This document shows, piece by piece, positions 1 to 5,459 of a stretch of 7,380 nt of DNA; position 1 is the stretch's first letter; every line of letters begins with the position of its first letter. The notes below the pieces were generated by a model. It saw only the letters and a program-made list of their open reading frames with translations. It made no database searches and was not told the origin of the DNA. Made by a program: the position numbers and the translations under genes. Source of the stretch: Comamonas sp. (GTDB taxonomy: Bacteria > Pseudomonadota > Gammaproteobacteria > Burkholderiales > Burkholderiaceae_C); assembly GCA_019236485.1 (NCBI GenBank), contig JAFAIY010000127.1, positions 1-7,380 on the forward strand, in the 5' to 3' direction.

Positions 1-907
1 AGATGGCCAGATCGCGCGCCGAATAGCGTGCGCCCTCCTGCTGTTTGTAGCTGGCGTCGTGCTCCTCGTCGACCACGATCAGCGCCGGCTGCTGCAGGCT
101 CGCAAAAATCGCCATGCGCGTGCCCAGCACGATGCGCGCGCGGCCCGTATGCGCGGCCAGCCAGCTTTTGAGCCGCTGCGGATGGGTCATGCCGCTGTGC
201 ATGCTGACCACGGCATCCTTGCCGTACTGGGGTACGAAGCGGGCGATGAAGCGCTGCTCGAGCTGGGGCGTGAGATTGATCTCGGGCACCATGACCAGGG
301 CCTGAGCCTCGGGGTTGGCATCGAGCACCGCCTGCACGGCGCGCAGATAGACCTCGGTCTTGCCGCTGCCCGTGCTGCCATAGAGCAGAAACGGTCCGGG
401 GTTTTGTTCAATCTGCGCGAAAACCGCAGCCTGCTCGGCGCTCAGTGCTAGCAAAGCCGGAGTGTCTGGAGGAGGAGCATCGGCCACGGCCTTCTTGATG
501 CTTTCCTCGGCCTTGGCTGTCCTGCTTTTGGTGGCCTTGGGCGGAGCCAGGCGCCGCGCCAGCTGCTCGGGCGTCATATCGCGCAGCTGCGGCGGCAGGG
601 CCGTCACGGCGATCTCTCCCAGGCTGCGCTGGTAATAGTGGGCGGCAAAGCTCACCAGCCGCCGCCAGCCCAGGCTCAGCGGCGCTATGCCTCGCAGCAC
701 GGCGGCGATGCCGCGCAGCTCCACTCCGTCGGGAATGGCATCGGGCGTGGCAGGCGCCTCCCAGACCACGCCCAGCAGTTCCCGCTTGCCCAGGGGGACA
801 CGGACCAGGGTGCCGGGCGGCAGCGCCTCGTCGCAGCTGTAGCTGAGCAATTCGCCCACGGCGCTGTGGGCCGGCGTCTGGACGGCAACGTGAACGATAT
901 GAGGCAT
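1..907 (-). CDS. priA: Primosomal protein N' (replication restart helicase PriA), 5' part only
   Basis: PriA is a 3'-5' superfamily 2 DNA helicase that recognises stalled or repaired forks and reloads the replisome through PriB/DnaT/DnaC-type partners. The window holds codons 1-302 of a protein that is usually about 700 aa; the gene runs off the left edge, so this is an edge truncation and not a defect. Residues 1 to about 105 fit the N-terminal 3'-DNA-binding domain (start MPHIVHVAVQTPAHSAVGEL). A lysine/alanine-rich linker covers about 120-150. The helicase core then begins, with Walker A GSTGSGKT at 177-184, VPEINLTPQ at 208-216, and the DEAH-like Walker B DEEHD at 280-284 followed by SYKQQEGARYSARD. 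The zinc-binding cysteines and the second helicase lobe would lie outside. The ATG at 905-907 is chosen because similarity to PriA begins there; the Shine-Dalgarno sequence is weak. The gene lies downstream of hemE on the same strand, but 656 bp of spacer makes separate transcription likely. Confidence 0.95.
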   Translation of the reverse strand, partial: MPHIVHVAVQTPAHSAVGELLSYSCDEALPPGTLVRVPLGKRELLGVVWEAPATPDAIPDGVELRGIAAVLRGIAPLSLGWRRLVSFAAHYYQRSLGEIAVTALPPQLRDMTPEQLARRLAPPKATKSRTAKAEESIKKAVADAPPPDTPALLALSAEQAAVFAQIEQNPGPFLLYGSTGSGKTEVYLRAVQAVLDANPEAQALVMVPEINLTPQLEQRFIARFVPQYGKDAVVSMHSGMTHPQRLKSWLAAHTGRARIVLGTRMAIFASLQQPALIVVDEEHDASYKQQEGARYSARDLAI

Positions 908-960
908 GGAGGGTTGGAGAGGCGTCTGTTCCGGCGCCTGCTGCGCCGGTTTCCATCACA

Positions 961-966
961 GCTATA
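961..966 (-). promoter_or_regulatory. Possible extended -10 element for priA
   Basis: On the minus strand the sequence reads TGC-TATAGC, a TGn extended -10 with four of six consensus bases. The only -35-like hexamer is TTGGCT with a short 15-bp spacer. A start of transcription here would give a leader of about 50 nt before the priA ATG. This is weak evidence, and it competes with the TTGACA element at 1214-1219. Confidence 0.25.
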
Positions 967-999
967 GCAGATTTTGACGCCAGCCAAGGCTTTGCTGCT

Positions 1000-1008
1000 T
1001 GTGGATAA
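1000..1008 (-). promoter_or_regulatory. DnaA box 1 (TTATCCACA)
   Basis: The plus strand reads TGTGGATAA, the exact complement of the strongest E. coli-type DnaA box TTATCCACA. It is 93 bp upstream of the priA start codon. A relaxed second copy, TGTGGGGAA (two mismatches), follows at 1012-1020, so the two stand 12 bp apart in the same orientation. Confidence 0.7.
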
Positions 1009-1093
1009 CTTTGTGGGGAAAAGCGCGGGTAGAAAGCGCGTCAAATGCGCTGTGCCGCGGAGATGAATCTGGAAGCTGCTCGGTGTGGAGATG

Positions 1094-1127
1094 AAAATAT
1101 ATATAGAACAATAACTTATGATATTTT
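1094..1127. other. AT-rich segment, possible DNA unwinding element
   Basis: Thirty of 34 bases are A or T, with an ATATATATA core at 1097-1105. In a genome this GC-rich such a stretch stands out. It is flanked by the relaxed box TGTGGAGAT (1084-1092) on one side and by exact DnaA boxes further out on both sides. Minus-strand TATATT-like -10 sequences occur inside it, so a promoter role for priA is an alternative to duplex unwinding. Confidence 0.45.
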
Positions 1128-1187
1128 GCGAGTGAGGGTCGAGTCACATTGGAGGAGGCTGCTGTCCAGGGTCTGCTTTCCTGCATC

Positions 1188-1196
1188 TGTGCATAA
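1188..1196 (-). promoter_or_regulatory. DnaA box 2 (TTATGCACA)
   Basis: The plus strand reads TGTGCATAA, an exact match to the consensus TTATNCACA on the minus strand. It has the same orientation as the other two exact boxes, 188 bp from box 1 and 150 bp from box 3. It overlaps the place where the -10 of the TTGACA promoter candidate would fall. Confidence 0.65.
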
Positions 1197-1219
1197 ATCA
1201 GGCTGCAACCCACTGTCAA
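1191..1219 (-). promoter_or_regulatory. Candidate leftward promoter overlapping DnaA box 2
   Basis: The minus strand has a perfect -35 hexamer TTGACA (1219-1214). At a 17-bp spacer the -10 would be TTATGC (1196-1191), which is a poor match; at 18 bp it would be TATGCA. If used, it would drive priA with a leader of roughly 275 nt, and DnaA bound at 1188-1196 would cover the -10. Only the -35 element is strong, so confidence is low. Confidence 0.3.
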
Positions 1220-1230
1220 GCGCGAAGCTC

Positions 1231-1266
1231 CCTAGACCTAAAAGCCTGCAAATGCTTTTGTCTAGG
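1231..1266. repeat. Inverted repeat, 13-bp stem with 2-nt bulge
   Basis: CCTAGAC (1231-1237) pairs with GTCTAGG (1260-1266), and AAAAGC (1240-1245) pairs with GCTTTT (1254-1259). CT at 1238-1239 bulges out and the loop is eight bases. Neither strand shows a T-run directly after the stem, so it is not a classic intrinsic terminator. It lies between DnaA boxes 2 and 3. It could be a protein-binding palindrome, a cruciform, or the structured part of a leader RNA. Confidence 0.6.
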
Positions 1267-1315
1267 CTACAAATCCACAAAAAAGTAGCGCTAATGGCCG
1301 AAGCCTGCATGCTTT
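1242..1315. repeat. Two copies of AAGCCTGCA-(AA)-TGCTTT
   Basis: AAGCCTGCAAATGCTTT at 1242-1258 recurs as AAGCCTGCATGCTTT at 1301-1315, the second copy lacking two A residues. The copies begin 59 bp apart and have the same orientation. The first forms the upper stem and loop of the 1231-1266 hairpin; the second is nearly palindromic by itself (AAGC-ctgcat-GCTT). They may be binding sites for one regulator, but none can be named. Confidence 0.4.
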
Positions 1316-1337
1316 GCCTGCGTTGCAGAACTCCACA

Positions 1338-1346
1338 TGTGGATAA
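1338..1346 (-). promoter_or_regulatory. DnaA box 3 (TTATCCACA)
   Basis: The plus strand reads TGTGGATAA, identical to box 1, and again continues as CTT. The start of the box is part of the perfect 10-bp palindrome CCACATGTGG (1333-1342), so an inverted partial box abuts it. A relaxed site in the opposite orientation, AAATCCACA, lies at 1271-1279. Confidence 0.7.
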
Positions 1347-1442
1347 CTTGGGATTTGCGCTGCAGCCGGGGGCTGGAAATAAAAAAAATCCCGAAATCTC
1401 GTTTGCCGGGGAATTTCTGGGGTTTGCAAATAAATTGCTAAA

Positions 1443-1455
1443 AATCAACAGGTTA
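1443..1455 (+). promoter_or_regulatory. Exact IHF-consensus site
   Basis: AATCAACAGGTTA matches the integration host factor consensus WATCAANNNNTTR at every defined position. It follows an A+T-rich flank (1425-1444), a feature that favours IHF binding. IHF bends DNA at many bacterial origins and promoters. Here it lies about 100 bp from DnaA box 3. It is a motif match only. Confidence 0.5.
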
Positions 1456-1511
1456 TGAGCATGCGTGCGGCCTGCCGGGGCATGAATGTCGCTCAATAAC
1501 CTTTTGATTTT

Positions 1512-1560
1512 GAGGGGTGATGGGCGCCAAGTGCCCGTCCAGGCATTTGGCGCCGCCCTC
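1512..1560 (-). terminator. Hairpin directly behind hemE, likely 3' end or terminator
   Basis: GGCGCCAAGTGCC (1523-1535) faces GGCATTTGGCGCC (1542-1554): thirteen pairs with a single G-T wobble and a six-base loop. An outer helix, GAGGG (1512-1516) with CCCTC (1556-1560), extends it across a small internal loop. It begins a few bases after the hemE stop codon in the direction of transcription. The run after the stem on the minus strand is CAAAATCAAAAGG and not a U-tract. It may therefore act as a 3' stabiliser or with Rho, and not as a textbook intrinsic terminator. Confidence 0.5.
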
Positions 1561-1563
1561 AGT

Positions 1564-2673
1564 TCAGCCGCGCTGCTGACGCGAGTAGCTGTGCACGGTC
1601 TCGACCAGTGCCGCCACATGCTCGGGCGGGGTGAACTGGCTGATGCCATGGCCGAGGTTGAAGATATGCGTGGGGCCGGTGCTGCTCTTGTCGGTGTGGG
1701 GCTTGCCAAAGCTGTCGAGCACGGCGCGCGCCTGGGCCGCGATCTGCTCGGGCGGGGCAAACAGCACATTGGGGTCGATATTGCCCTGCAGCGCCTTGCC
1801 GGGGCCGCCGACCTGGCCACCGACCATGGCGCGCGCCTGGCCCAGGTTGGCGGTCCAGTCCAGACCCAGGACCTCGCAGTCCAGCGTGTTCATGTCCTGC
1901 AGCCAGATGCCGCCGCCCTTGGTAAAGACTATGCGCGGCACGTCCTGGCCGTCCACGCCGGTGCGCTTGAGCTGGGCCAGCACGCGCTTGGTATAGGCCA
2001 GGCTGAACTGCTGGAACATGCCGTCGGCCAGCACGCCGCCCCAGCTGTCAAAAATCATCACGGCCTGGGCGCCCGCATCGATCTGGGCATTCAGATAGAG
2101 CGCCACGCTGTCGGCATTCACTTCCAGAATGCGGTGCATCAGGTCCGGGCGCGCATACATCAGGCTCTTGACCTGGCGGTAGTCGTCGCTGCCGCCGCCT
2201 TCGACCATATAGCAGGCCAGGGTCCAGGGGCTGCCCGAAAAGCCGATCAGCGGCACGCGGCCGTTGAGCGCGTGGCGGATGCTGGTGACGGCATCGAACA
2301 CATAGCGCAGCTTGTCCATATCGGGCACGGCCAGCTCGGCCACGGCCGCCTCGTCGCGCACCACCTTGGCGAACTTCGGTCCCTCGCCCTGGGCGAAGGA
2401 CAGGCCCAGGCCCATGGCGTCGGGCACGGTGAGGATGTCGGAGAACAGGATGGCGGCATCGAGCGGAAAGCGCTCCAGCGGCTGCAGCGTGACCTCGGTG
2501 GCGTAGTCCACGTTGGTGGCCAGGCCCATGAAGCTGCCGGCCTTGGCGCGCGTGTCGCGGTACTCGGGCAGATAACGGCCCGCCTGGCGCATCAGCCACA
2601 GCGGCGTGTAGTCGGTAGCCTGGCGACGGCAGGCGCGCAGGAAGGTGTCATTGGTCAGGGGGGCGAAACTCAT
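1564..2673 (-). CDS. hemE: Uroporphyrinogen decarboxylase
   Basis: HemE removes the four acetate carboxyl groups of uroporphyrinogen III to give coproporphyrinogen III, a cytosolic, cofactor-free step of haem synthesis. The product is 369 aa, slightly longer than E. coli HemE (about 354). Family signature 1, [15 protein letters not shown], is at 25-39 and contains the substrate-binding arginines. The catalytic aspartate region ILFSDILT is at 76-82, with the Asp at 79. Signature 2, [16 protein letters not shown], is at 144-159. IFDSWGG (207-213) and the conserved His of LGHGI (His 342) follow. The ATG at 2671-2673 is preferred because the family begins with a similar short SFAPLxNDTFLRA segment; a GTG 69 bp upstream would add an uncharacteristic Ala-rich tail. 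It is transcribed leftward, divergently from the paa operon, and ends at a strong hairpin. The gene is intact. Confidence 0.97.
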   Translation of the reverse strand: MSFAPLTNDTFLRACRRQATDYTPLWLMRQAGRYLPEYRDTRAKAGSFMGLATNVDYATEVTLQPLERFPLDAAILFSDILTVPDAMGLGLSFAQGEGPKFAKVVRDEAAVAELAVPDMDKLRYVFDAVTSIRHALNGRVPLIGFSGSPWTLACYMVEGGGSDDYRQVKSLMYARPDLMHRILEVNADSVALYLNAQIDAGAQAVMIFDSWGGVLADGMFQQFSLAYTKRVLAQLKRTGVDGQDVPRIVFTKGGGIWLQDMNTLDCEVLGLDWTANLGQARAMVGGQVGGPGKALQGNIDPNVLFAPPEQIAAQARAVLDSFGKPHTDKSSTGPTHIFNLGHGISQFTPPEHVAALVETVHSYSRQQRG

Positions 2674-2770
2674 GTGCCGATTGTCGCCCACTCCGGCGCT
2701 GGCGGCTGCGGCAATCCCGAGCAGGCGTCCACACCTCTGCACCCATGGGGCCGGCCGGGCCTGCGGGTTT

Positions 2771-2795
2771 GCTCTGATTTGAGGCAGATCAGAGC
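2771..2795. repeat. Inverted repeat GCTCTGAT-N9-ATCAGAGC
   Basis: A perfect 8-bp inverted repeat (2771-2778 and 2788-2795) encloses the proposed -35 of the paa promoter. Part of its right arm also belongs to a second, wider repeat: GGCAGATCA (2783-2791) is inverted as TGATCTGCC (2833-2841), which lies around the paa transcription start. It is a plausible binding site for a dimeric regulator of paa, hemE or both. The regulator is unknown. Confidence 0.45.
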
Positions 2796-2806
2796 GGGAA
2801 TACTAT
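2779..2806 (+). promoter_or_regulatory. Predicted sigma70 promoter of the paa operon
   Basis: TTGAGG (2779-2784), a 16-bp spacer, and TACTAT (2801-2806) give four of six matches in each hexamer. The start of transcription would fall near 2813, giving a leader of about 57 nt before paaG. The -10 is the loop of a short perfect palindrome, CGGGAA (2795-2800) with TTCCCG (2807-2812). Moderate hexamers overlapped by palindromes fit a regulated catabolic promoter. Confidence 0.45.
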
Positions 2807-2812
2807 TTCCCG

Positions 2813-2822
2813 ACCGTTCGGT
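2813..2822. promoter_or_regulatory. ACCGTTCGGT palindrome, probable PaaR-type operator
   Basis: ACCG-TT-CGGT is a perfect palindrome located at the predicted start of paa transcription, where a bound repressor would block RNA polymerase. TetR-family PaaR regulators, which release DNA on binding phenylacetyl-CoA, are known from memory to use ACCGNNCGGT-type operators in front of paa genes. No paaR gene is in the window, so the regulator is inferred from site and context. Confidence 0.55.
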
Positions 2823-2869
2823 AGATTTTGTTTGATCTGCCGCAAGCCAACCCTGTCACAGGAGTGAGC

Positions 2870-3670
2870 ATGTCGGAGTCCCTCGTTCTGCTTGGGCAGC
2901 ATGGTGCGGTGCGCACCTTGACGCTGAATCGTCCCAAAGCACTCAACAGCCTGACCCAGGCCATGCATGCCGAACTGCTGGCGGCCTTGCAGCAGGCCGC
3001 GGCCGACCCCGGCGTGCGCTGCGTGGTCCTGACCGGAGCCGGGCGCGGGTTCTGCGCGGGCCAGGATCTGGCGGACGAGGGCGCGGCGCCCGCGGCAGCG
3101 GGCCAGCCGCCCACGGATCTGAGTCTGCTGATAGAGCGCTGCTACCAGCCTCTGTGCGAGCAACTGCGCGCCATGCCCGTACCCGTCATCGCCGCCGTCA
3201 ATGGCGTGGCCGCAGGCGCGGGCGCGAATATCGCCCTGGGCTGCGATCTGGTCGTGGCGACCGAATCGGCGAGCTTCATCCAGGCCTTCACCAAGATCGG
3301 ACTGCTGCCCGACAGCGGCGGCACCTGGCTGCTGCCGCGCCTGGTGGGACGGCAGCGCGCTCTGGGCCTGGCCTTGCTGGGAGACAAGCTGTCCGCGGCC
3401 GAGGCTCAGGCCATGGGCTTGATCTGGCGCTGCCTGCCCGATGCGGGTTTTGAGCTCACGGTGGCGGATATGGCGGCCAAGCTGGCCGCCATGCCGACCA
3501 AGGCCCTGATCGCCACGCGCCGGGCCATCGATGCGGCCCAGCACCTGAGCTTTGGCGAGTCGCTGGCGCTGGAGGCGCGTGAACAGAAGGCGCTGGGCTC
3601 GGCCCACGACTATCTGGAAGGCGTGGCGGCCTTCATGGCCAAGCGTGCAGCGGTGTTCACCGATCGTTGA
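2870..3670 (+). CDS. paaG: 2-(1,2-epoxy-1,2-dihydrophenyl)acetyl-CoA isomerase
   Basis: This crotonase-fold enzyme converts the ring-1,2-epoxide of phenylacetyl-CoA to the seven-membered oxepin-CoA, the step after the PaaABCE epoxidase; PaaG also acts on later double-bond positions in the pathway. The product is 266 aa, close to E. coli PaaG at 262. LTLNRPKALNSL is at 17-28. The oxyanion-hole segment GAGRGFCAGQDL is at 56-67, and NGVAAGAGANIALGCDLV at 111-128. GLLPDSGGTWLLPR at 144-157 carries the PaaG-type catalytic aspartate, Asp 148. The C-terminus EGVAAFMAKR (250-259) is also typical. These details favour PaaG over PaaF or a general enoyl-CoA hydratase, which would have glutamates at the active site. 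The ATG at 2870 has AGGAG five bases upstream; an in-frame TTG at 2828 lies inside the leader and is not favoured. It is the first gene of the operon. Confidence 0.9.
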   Translation: MSESLVLLGQHGAVRTLTLNRPKALNSLTQAMHAELLAALQQAAADPGVRCVVLTGAGRGFCAGQDLADEGAAPAAAGQPPTDLSLLIERCYQPLCEQLRAMPVPVIAAVNGVAAGAGANIALGCDLVVATESASFIQAFTKIGLLPDSGGTWLLPRLVGRQRALGLALLGDKLSAAEAQAMGLIWRCLPDAGFELTVADMAAKLAAMPTKALIATRRAIDAAQHLSFGESLALEAREQKALGSAHDYLEGVAAFMAKRAAVFTDR

Positions 3671-3680
3671 AAGCGAGCCC

Positions 3681-4118
3681 ATGACTCCACAGCAAACCGC
3701 GGAACTGGTGCGCGACGGCATGTTTGCCCGCGACCGCGCTGCCCAGGCGCTGAATATGCGCATCACCCATATCGCGCCCGGCGAGGCGACGATAGAGATG
3801 CCGGTGCGCGACGACATGCTCAACGGCTTCGATACCTGCCACGGCGGCTTCATCACGGCCCTGGGCGACACGGCTTTTGCCTATGCCTGCAACACGCGCA
3901 ACGAGATGACGGTGGCCTCGGGCCTGTCGGTGGACTTCGTGGCTCCGGGACGGCCCGGCGAGACACTGGTGGCCGAGGCGCGCGAGCAGTCGCAGGCGGG
4001 CCGCACCGGCGTGTACGACGTGACGATACGCAACCGCCAGGGGCAGCTGATCGCCATATTCCGCGGCCGGTCCTACTCGATGAAGGGCAGGTCCAGCGTG
4101 CCCGCCAGGTCCGCCTGA
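3681..4118 (+). CDS. paaI: Hydroxyphenylacetyl-CoA thioesterase PaaI (hotdog fold)
   Basis: PaaI hydrolyses ring-hydroxylated phenylacetyl-CoA esters. It is thought to rescue CoA from dead-end or toxic intermediates when the epoxide pathway stalls. The product is 145 aa, the usual size of a single hotdog domain (E. coli PaaI 140). The signature NGFDTCHGGFITALGDTAFAYACN runs from 48 to 71: Asn 48, His 54-Gly-Gly, and Asp 63, the expected catalytic carboxylate on the central helix. The strand GLSVDFVAPGRPGETLVAEA (81-100) is also typical of the 4HBT/PaaI family, which acts as a tetramer. The ATG at 3681 follows the paaG stop by ten bases, which suggests translational coupling; the Shine-Dalgarno sequence is weak (AAGCGAG). 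An upstream in-frame start inside paaG would add a shadow-frame Trp/Arg-rich tail and is rejected. Confidence 0.9.
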   Translation: MTPQQTAELVRDGMFARDRAAQALNMRITHIAPGEATIEMPVRDDMLNGFDTCHGGFITALGDTAFAYACNTRNEMTVASGLSVDFVAPGRPGETLVAEAREQSQAGRTGVYDVTIRNRQGQLIAIFRGRSYSMKGRSSVPARSA

Positions 4119-4141
4119 GGCGCAAGACACGGAGGCCAAAC

Positions 4142-5446
4142 ATGGATGCACGCCATCACCCGAGCTGCGCGCTCGACGCCATAGAAACCGCGAGCCGCGA
4201 TGAAATCGAAGCCCTGCAGCTGCAGCGCTTGCGCTGGACGCTGCAGCATGCCTACGACAGGGTGCCGCACTACCGCCAGGCCTTCGATGCCAGGGACGTG
4301 AGCCCCGCGGATCTCAAGACTCTTGCGGACATTGCCAAGTTTCCGTTCACGACCAAGAAGGATCTGCGCGACAACTACCCGTTCGGGATGTTTGCCGTAC
4401 CGCGCCAGCAGGTCGCGCGCATCCATGCCTCCAGCGGCACCACGGGCAAGCCCACGGTGGTCGGCTATACCAAGCGGGACATCGATGTCTGGGCGGAGCT
4501 GGTGGCGCGCTCCATCCGCGCGGCCGGCGGCCGCGCCGGGGATCTGATCCATGTGGCCTACGGCTACGGCCTGTTCACCGGCGGCCTGGGCGCCCACTAC
4601 GGGGCCGAGCGCGCCGGCTGCACCGTGATCCCCATGTCCGGCGGGCAGACCGAAAAGCAGGTGCAGCTGATCGCCGATTTCAAGCCCGACATCATCATGG
4701 TCACGCCCTCGTACATGCAGGTGATCATCGAGGAGATGCGGCGCCAGGGGCTGGATCCGGCCAGTAGTTCGCTGCGCACCGGCATCTTCGGCGCCGAACC
4801 CTGGACCGAGGCCATGCGCCAGGAGCTGGAAACCAAGGGCGGCCTGGATGCCGTCGATATCTACGGCCTGTCGGAAGTCATGGGGCCGGGCGTGGCCAGC
4901 GAGTGCGTGGAGAGCAAGGACGGTCCGGTGATCTGGGAAGACCATTTCTATGCCGAGATCATCGACCCCGATACCGGCGATGTGCTGCCCGAAGGCAGCG
5001 AGGGCGAACTGGTGTTCACCTCTCTGTCCAAAGAGGCCATGCCCATCATCCGCTACCGCACGCGGGATCTGACGCGGCTACTGCCGCCCACGGCGCGGTC
5101 CTTTCGCCGCATGGGCAAGATCGTGGGCCGCTCGGACGACATGCTCATCATCCGCGGCGTCAACGTCTTTCCCACGCAGATCGAGGAGATCGTGCTGCAA
5201 AGCCCGCAGCTGTCGGGCCAGTACCAGATCGTGGTCACGCGCGACGGCAATCTGGACCAGGTGTCGGTGCGCTGCGAGCTGCAACCCGGCAGTGGCGGCG
5301 AGAAGCAGCAGCTGGCCGACTGGGTGCAGCAGCGCATCAAGACCATGATAGGCATCAGCACGGCGGTGGAGGTGCTGAACTCCGATTCCATAGAGCGCAC
5401 CCTGGTCGGCAAGGCCCGCCGCGTGATCGACAAGCGTCCCCGTTGA
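4142..5446 (+). CDS. paaK: Phenylacetate-CoA ligase
   Basis: PaaK activates phenylacetate with ATP and CoA to phenylacetyl-CoA, AMP and PPi in the cytosol, the entry reaction of the pathway. The product is 434 aa, normal for the family. It has the motifs of adenylate-forming (ANL) enzymes in order: phosphate loop [14 protein letters not shown] at 97-110; [13 protein letters not shown] at 214-226; the adenine-binding [15 protein letters not shown] at 241-255; [11 protein letters not shown] at 304-314; hinge [21 protein letters not shown] at 329-349; and the C-terminal [12 protein letters not shown] at 422-433 with the catalytic lysine Lys 424. The N-terminal [17 protein letters not shown] segment (68-84) is typical of PaaK. 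GGAGG at 4131-4135 stands six bases before the ATG. The gap to paaI is 23 bp. No key residue is missing. Confidence 0.96.
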   Translation: MDARHHPSCALDAIETASRDEIEALQLQRLRWTLQHAYDRVPHYRQAFDARDVSPADLKTLADIAKFPFTTKKDLRDNYPFGMFAVPRQQVARIHASSGTTGKPTVVGYTKRDIDVWAELVARSIRAAGGRAGDLIHVAYGYGLFTGGLGAHYGAERAGCTVIPMSGGQTEKQVQLIADFKPDIIMVTPSYMQVIIEEMRRQGLDPASSSLRTGIFGAEPWTEAMRQELETKGGLDAVDIYGLSEVMGPGVASECVESKDGPVIWEDHFYAEIIDPDTGDVLPEGSEGELVFTSLSKEAMPIIRYRTRDLTRLLPPTARSFRRMGKIVGRSDDMLIIRGVNVFPTQIEEIVLQSPQLSGQYQIVVTRDGNLDQVSVRCELQPGSGGEKQQLADWVQQRIKTMIGISTAVEVLNSDSIERTLVGKARRVIDKRPR

Positions 5447-5453
5447 AGGAGGT
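5446..5453 (+). promoter_or_regulatory. Full-length Shine-Dalgarno of paaA overlapping the paaK stop
   Basis: AAGGAGGT is complementary to the 16S rRNA 3' end over eight bases and lies six bases before the paaA ATG. Its first A is the last base of the paaK TGA stop. It is clearly stronger than the ribosome binding sites of the other paa genes here, which would favour high synthesis of the catalytic epoxidase subunit from a shared message. Confidence 0.75.
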
Positions 5454-5459
5454 CCGAGC

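Larger units (their letters stand above)
908..1563. other. 656-bp hemE-priA spacer with origin-like elements
   Basis: No convincing protein gene lies here; the open frames have no recognisable family and no good start. The spacer is clearly richer in A+T than the genes around it. It holds three exact DnaA boxes (TTATNCACA on the minus strand), an exact IHF-consensus site, a 34-bp segment of 88% A+T, a bulged hairpin, a repeated AAGCCTGCA motif and the hairpin behind hemE. It must also hold the priA promoter unless priA is read through from hemE. What is seen is the motifs; that they form a functional replication or DnaA-titration site is inference. Confidence 0.7.

Noticed and set aside
408..959. 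A 183-codon minus-strand open frame overlapping priA
   Set aside because: It is another frame of priA, Arg/Gly/Ala-rich and without motifs. The priA frame carries the Walker motifs.
1363..1388. CAGCC-GGG-GGCTG hairpin next to AAAT and a run of eight A residues, as a terminator
   Set aside because: On the plus strand the stem is followed by A residues and not T. On the minus strand the T-run comes before the stem. Neither direction gives a terminator.
1045..1458. A 137-codon plus-strand open frame in the spacer
   Set aside because: The protein has no family likeness, no good ribosome binding site, and it crosses the AT-rich segment, DnaA boxes and hairpin. Chance openness in the AT-richer spacer explains it.
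2749..2756. GGCCGGCC palindrome in the hemE leader
   Set aside because: Short GC-only palindromes are expected by chance in this composition, and no partner site was found.
1486..2835. A 449-codon plus-strand open frame opposite hemE
   Set aside because: It is the mirror of hemE in high-GC DNA. The translation is rich in His, Gly, Ala and Gln without a recognisable domain, while hemE on the other strand has all family motifs.
4073..4945. A 290-codon minus-strand open frame opposite paaK
   Set aside because: It is a shadow of paaK, which has intact ANL motifs on the plus strand.
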